33,759 nt of DNA, taken from the NCBI GenBank assembly GCA_015059965.1, contig SUZM01000016.1, positions 1 through 33,759 on the forward strand, written 5' to 3'. Positions 31,341 to 33,759 of this stretch are shown piece by piece. Origin of the DNA: Rikenellaceae bacterium (GTDB lineage: Bacteria; Bacteroidota; Bacteroidia; Bacteroidales; Rikenellaceae). Every line of letters starts with the position of its first letter. Position 1 is the first letter of the stretch. The notes under the pieces are model-generated. The model saw only the letters and a list, made by a program, of their open reading frames with translations, made no database searches and had not been told where the DNA came from. The translations under genes were made by a program, and so were the position numbers.

Positions 31341-32402
31341 CTATTTGAGAGGGTTATAATAAGTAACGATGCAACTTTGTTTATCCCATTCAATCTCCCA
31401 TTTGCCAACCCAGTAGTCGATGCCGAATCCCAGCACCTGCTGAATATAGAGTTCGGCTTTCACCTGGGAGTAGGTGCTGAAGTCTGCATCCTTCGAGTAG
31501 GTTACGGTATAACTGAATCTTCCCGGAGTATTGGCCTCGGTGAAGTTGTAGATCTTCCACCGCTTTACCACCCAGGGCATCGCATAGGTGGTTTTCCAGG
31601 GCTCACCCTCGGTGATAACCTCCTTGCCGACCATCTTCAGGGTCGAGAGGTAGCCATGCGAGTGGGGCGGAATGGTTAAAATCCGCTCGTTGGTGTAGGT
31701 GGTCGTCACAGCATTGGTCGCTCCACCGCCGATGCTGACTCCGGCTCCGAGATGAACACTTACACCCGTTGAGCCGGCATTGGTTACCGCGGTCTGACGC
31801 GAACCGTCGTAGTAGGTGTGCGACGAGCCGTCAAGGTTGATGCGGAAGCAACGAGACAAATCAACATAGATGGTCTTATCGGTTTTGTTCGTGATTCTGA
31901 TATCGCGATGAGAACGGGTCGGAGCCTCATTAACCAGATAGACAACCTCGACATCCTGGTTCGAGAGGACCGAATTTTGGGTAAATCCAAACTTGTAATA
32001 ATAGTCGCTCTTCATCTCCTTGTCGGCACTCTTCTGCCTCAAGATTTTCACCTGGGAGTTGTTATATCGATCCAACAGGGCCTGGTTGTTGGCATCGGCC
32101 ACGACCTCGATCAACTGCGGCTCGGCAGGTTTTGCCGGCTCCGCAGCGGGGACCTGAACGGCTGCCGCCTGATCGAAACGCTCCACTTCGCCATTCTCGA
32201 AATTGATCGAGAGCACCTCGGAGACCTTCAGCGTATAGAGCGGTCCATCGGGGTTCGTGAACTTTTTATACTTGATCTCCGACGAGGAGATCTCCATCAC
32301 CTTGGAGGTAACGATGGTTCCGTCCCGGCGCACAATCATATCCTGTGCCACGAGGGGAAGGGCGGCAACAAGCAACAAAACAAGCAGGAACAGTCGTTTC
32401 AT
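31341..32402 (-). CDS. Secreted paralog A of a tandem family
   Basis: A 353-residue exported protein with signal peptide MKRLFLLVLLLVAALPLVAQ. The next 50 residues (DMIVRRDGTIVTSKVMEIS, then SEIKYKKFTNPDGP and LSINFENGEVERFDQ) form a module often seen at the N terminus of Bacteroidetes secreted or outer-membrane proteins. A Pro/Ala linker and a C-terminal beta-rich domain follow, with RINLDGSSHTYYDGSRQ, TNAGSTG, IGGGATNA and IPPHSHGYL; it ends near LYIQQVLGFG. The central part is nearly the same in paralog B 32 bases upstream. Function is unknown; no enzyme motif is seen. Confidence 0.75.
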   Translation of the reverse strand: MKRLFLLVLLLVAALPLVAQDMIVRRDGTIVTSKVMEISSSEIKYKKFTNPDGPLYTLKVSEVLSINFENGEVERFDQAAAVQVPAAEPAKPAEPQLIEVVADANNQALLDRYNNSQVKILRQKSADKEMKSDYYYKFGFTQNSVLSNQDVEVVYLVNEAPTRSHRDIRITNKTDKTIYVDLSRCFRINLDGSSHTYYDGSRQTAVTNAGSTGVSVHLGAGVSIGGGATNAVTTTYTNERILTIPPHSHGYLSTLKMVGKEVITEGEPWKTTYAMPWVVKRWKIYNFTEANTPGRFSYTVTYSKDADFSTYSQVKAELYIQQVLGFGIDYWVGKWEIEWDKQSCIVTYYNPLK

Positions 32403-32434
32403 AATAATTGATAAATTTGGGGTTGTTTCAAGGG

Positions 32435-33505
32435 TTAATAGGCCATAAATCCGATGATGCAGTTGTCGTGGTCATACTGCATTTCGTAATAGCCCAAACC
32501 TAGAACCTGTTGAATAAAGAGGTTCATCTTCAGTTCGGAATAGGTGCTGAAATCGGGCTCTTTGGAGTAGGTGATCGTGTAGCGGATAAAACCCGGCGAA
32601 TCACTCTCGGAGTAGTTGCGCACCTCGCCCTTCATCACCTCGCGGGGTAGGGTATATCGAATGGCTCCGCGGTAGAACTCCTCGCCATGGGCAATAATTG
32701 TGTTTTCGGTTCGCTTCAGCGTAGCCAGGTAACCATTCGAGTGAGGAGGAATCACGAGGAATCGCTCATTGATGTAGGTGGTCGTGGTGGCCGAGGTGCC
32801 CCCTCCACCGATGCTGATTCCGTGGCCGAGATGGATGCCTATGCCCGTTGAGCCGGCATTGGTTACCGAAGTCTGTTTCGAACCGTCATAGTAGGTGCGC
32901 GACGAGCCGTCGGGGTTGATGCGGAAACTCTTCGAGAGGTCGATATAAAGGGGCTTGTCGGTTTTGTTGGTGATCTTTATGCTGTACTCGAAAGAGGGGG
33001 TGGTATTGGAGTAGAGAGGATACCACTCGCCCCGCTCAAAGGCGATCTCCAGGTCGGCACTCGAAAGCACCGAATTTTTCGTAAATCCGAACTTGTAGTG
33101 GTACTTCTGCACGGCACGTCCCGAAGCTCCGTTTTTGAGCGAACGGACCCTCGGCCAGTTATACTTCTCCAGCAAGCGCAGGTTATTGGCATCGGGCCCC
33201 ACCTCGATAAAGAGCGGTTCCTCGGGGGTACCCTTCGGGGCCGAAGCGGGCTGTGGAGTGGGCTCGGCCACCTGGTCATAGCGCTCCACCTCGCCATCTG
33301 CGTAGTTGATGGAGATAATTTCGGAGGTCTTCAGAACGAAAATCGGTCCATCGGGTTTGGAGAGTTTCTTGTATTTAATCTCCGAAGAGGATACCTCGAC
33401 GATTTTGGACTGGACCACCGAACCATCTCGACGCACGATGATATCCTGCGCGAAGAGGGGCACTGCGGCCAAAAGGGCCAGCAGAAGAGTGGTTGTCTGT
33501 TTCAT
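32435..33505 (-). CDS. Secreted paralog B of a tandem family
   Basis: A 356-residue protein, paralog of the gene at 31341-32402 over its whole length. The start at 33505 gives a signal peptide (MKQTTTLLLALLAAVPLFAQ); 15 upstream codons are ignored. It shares DIIVRRDGSVVQSKIVEVS, EIKYKKLSKPDGP, RINPDGSSRTYYDGS, TNAGSTG, SIGGGGTSA, IPPHSNGYLATLK and the ending LFIQQVLGLG. The linker differs (PTPQPASAPKG). The two genes are 32 bases apart and probably co-transcribed with the PH-domain gene. Confidence 0.75.
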   Translation of the reverse strand: MKQTTTLLLALLAAVPLFAQDIIVRRDGSVVQSKIVEVSSSEIKYKKLSKPDGPIFVLKTSEIISINYADGEVERYDQVAEPTPQPASAPKGTPEEPLFIEVGPDANNLRLLEKYNWPRVRSLKNGASGRAVQKYHYKFGFTKNSVLSSADLEIAFERGEWYPLYSNTTPSFEYSIKITNKTDKPLYIDLSKSFRINPDGSSRTYYDGSKQTSVTNAGSTGIGIHLGHGISIGGGGTSATTTTYINERFLVIPPHSNGYLATLKRTENTIIAHGEEFYRGAIRYTLPREVMKGEVRNYSESDSPGFIRYTITYSKEPDFSTYSELKMNLFIQQVLGLGYYEMQYDHDNCIIGFMAY

Positions 33506-33525
33506 AATTTGAAGTTTTGTTATTG

Positions 33526-33633
33526 TTAGTAAATTCTTTTCACAGCCCATCCGAGGATGCAGGTTAGAGGGTCAAAATCCATTTCACCAAAGCCCGACCA
33601 CGGATTGTACAGGCCCAATACCTGCTGGATATC
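33526..33633 (-). pseudogene. C-terminal fragment of a third paralog, cut by an IS
   Basis: On the minus strand the last about 36 codons of a third family member are readable, stopping at 33526-33528. They encode DIQQVLGLYNPWSG then CILGWAV, matching the IQQVLG ending of paralogs A and B. The homology stops at about 33633, where a mobile-element end begins. The gap to paralog B is only 20 bases, the same tight spacing as between A and B. Confidence 0.75.
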
Positions 33634-33759
33634 ATTAGTGTCCCATAAAAAATAGGGACTAGTTAAACATTAAATAAATTTGGCCCATTTGGTCCGAAAC
33701 GGTCTTTGTCATATTGAAATTTAGTTTTGTCGAAGAGGTCTTTCAAGTGCGTTTTGTCA
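33634..33759 (-). mobile_element. One end of an insertion sequence, running off the window
   Basis: Next to the broken paralog lies a short inverted repeat, GTCCC (33640-33644) and GGGAC (33655-33659) around an A-rich loop. A minus-strand frame follows that ends at TAA 33663-33665 and reads LKDLFDKTKFQYDKD then GPNLFNV. It is not like any neighbouring gene and fits the end of a DDE-type transposase. IS family and exact boundary cannot be fixed here. Confidence 0.55.
33663..33759 (-). CDS. Probable transposase, C-terminal part only
   Basis: About 31 C-terminal residues before the window edge on the minus strand, rich in Asp, Lys and Phe (DKTHLKDLFDKTKFQYDKD). No catalytic motif is visible in this part. 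The call rests on its position at a gene-breaking junction with an inverted-repeat end. Confidence 0.45.
   Translation of the reverse strand, partial: DKTHLKDLFDKTKFQYDKDRFGPNGPNLFNV

Overview
The window looks like a Bacteroidales chromosome, most likely Rikenellaceae (Alistipes-like). Four things point there: the -33 TTTG / -7 TAnnTTTG promoters, BACON and BspA-type surface proteins, GldE-, FadL- and PepSY-like envelope proteins, and high GC in the core genes with AT-rich spacers. This assignment is inferred from gene content and composition; no search was run.

Layout. Positions 1-840 hold a 5'-truncated BspA-like leucine-rich-repeat remnant, a hairpin and a 140-bp tandem duplication built partly of 7-bp repeats. 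Positions 841-9339 are forward housekeeping and accessory genes: cytidine deaminase, RluA-type pseudouridine synthase, D-aminoacyl-tRNA deacylase, a BACON-domain lipoprotein nuclease, a YhcC-like radical SAM protein, a YitT-family membrane protein, PriA and a ComF-like protein. Next come dnaB (own promoter) and comM/yifB. Positions 12913-21795 carry a shortened division and wall cluster, murG-murC-ftsQ-ftsA-ftsZ, followed by a GldE-like CNNM/CBS protein and a phosphopantetheinyl transferase. FtsQ has an unusual charged insertion of about 115 residues, and FtsA a coiled-coil plus Lys-Pro-Glu repeat extension.

From 21796 the layout is more mosaic. It contains tRNA-Arg(CCT), guanine deaminase and a FadL-like porin on the minus strand, then a PepSY-like periplasmic protein under a textbook promoter with a TTAACA direct repeat. 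After that come a minus-strand trio (maltose-acetyltransferase-like, RibD-C-like, flavin reductase), an SMR exporter, a small secreted unknown and a chloramphenicol-acetyltransferase-like gene. The tRNA-Gly(GCC) locus that follows has tRNA-derived scars and strong hairpins. A GT4 glycosyltransferase and a bacterial PH-domain protein come next, and the window ends in a tandem family of secreted paralogs whose third member is cut by an insertion sequence running off the end.

The most unusual structure is a set of intergenic 7-bp tandem repeats of several different sequences. Most sit just after stop codons, and they recur at five or more loci. They resemble in style the short tandemly repeated repetitive sequences described in cyanobacteria. 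The FtsQ insertion, the paralog array with its IS and the tRNA-Gly scars are the next best leads.
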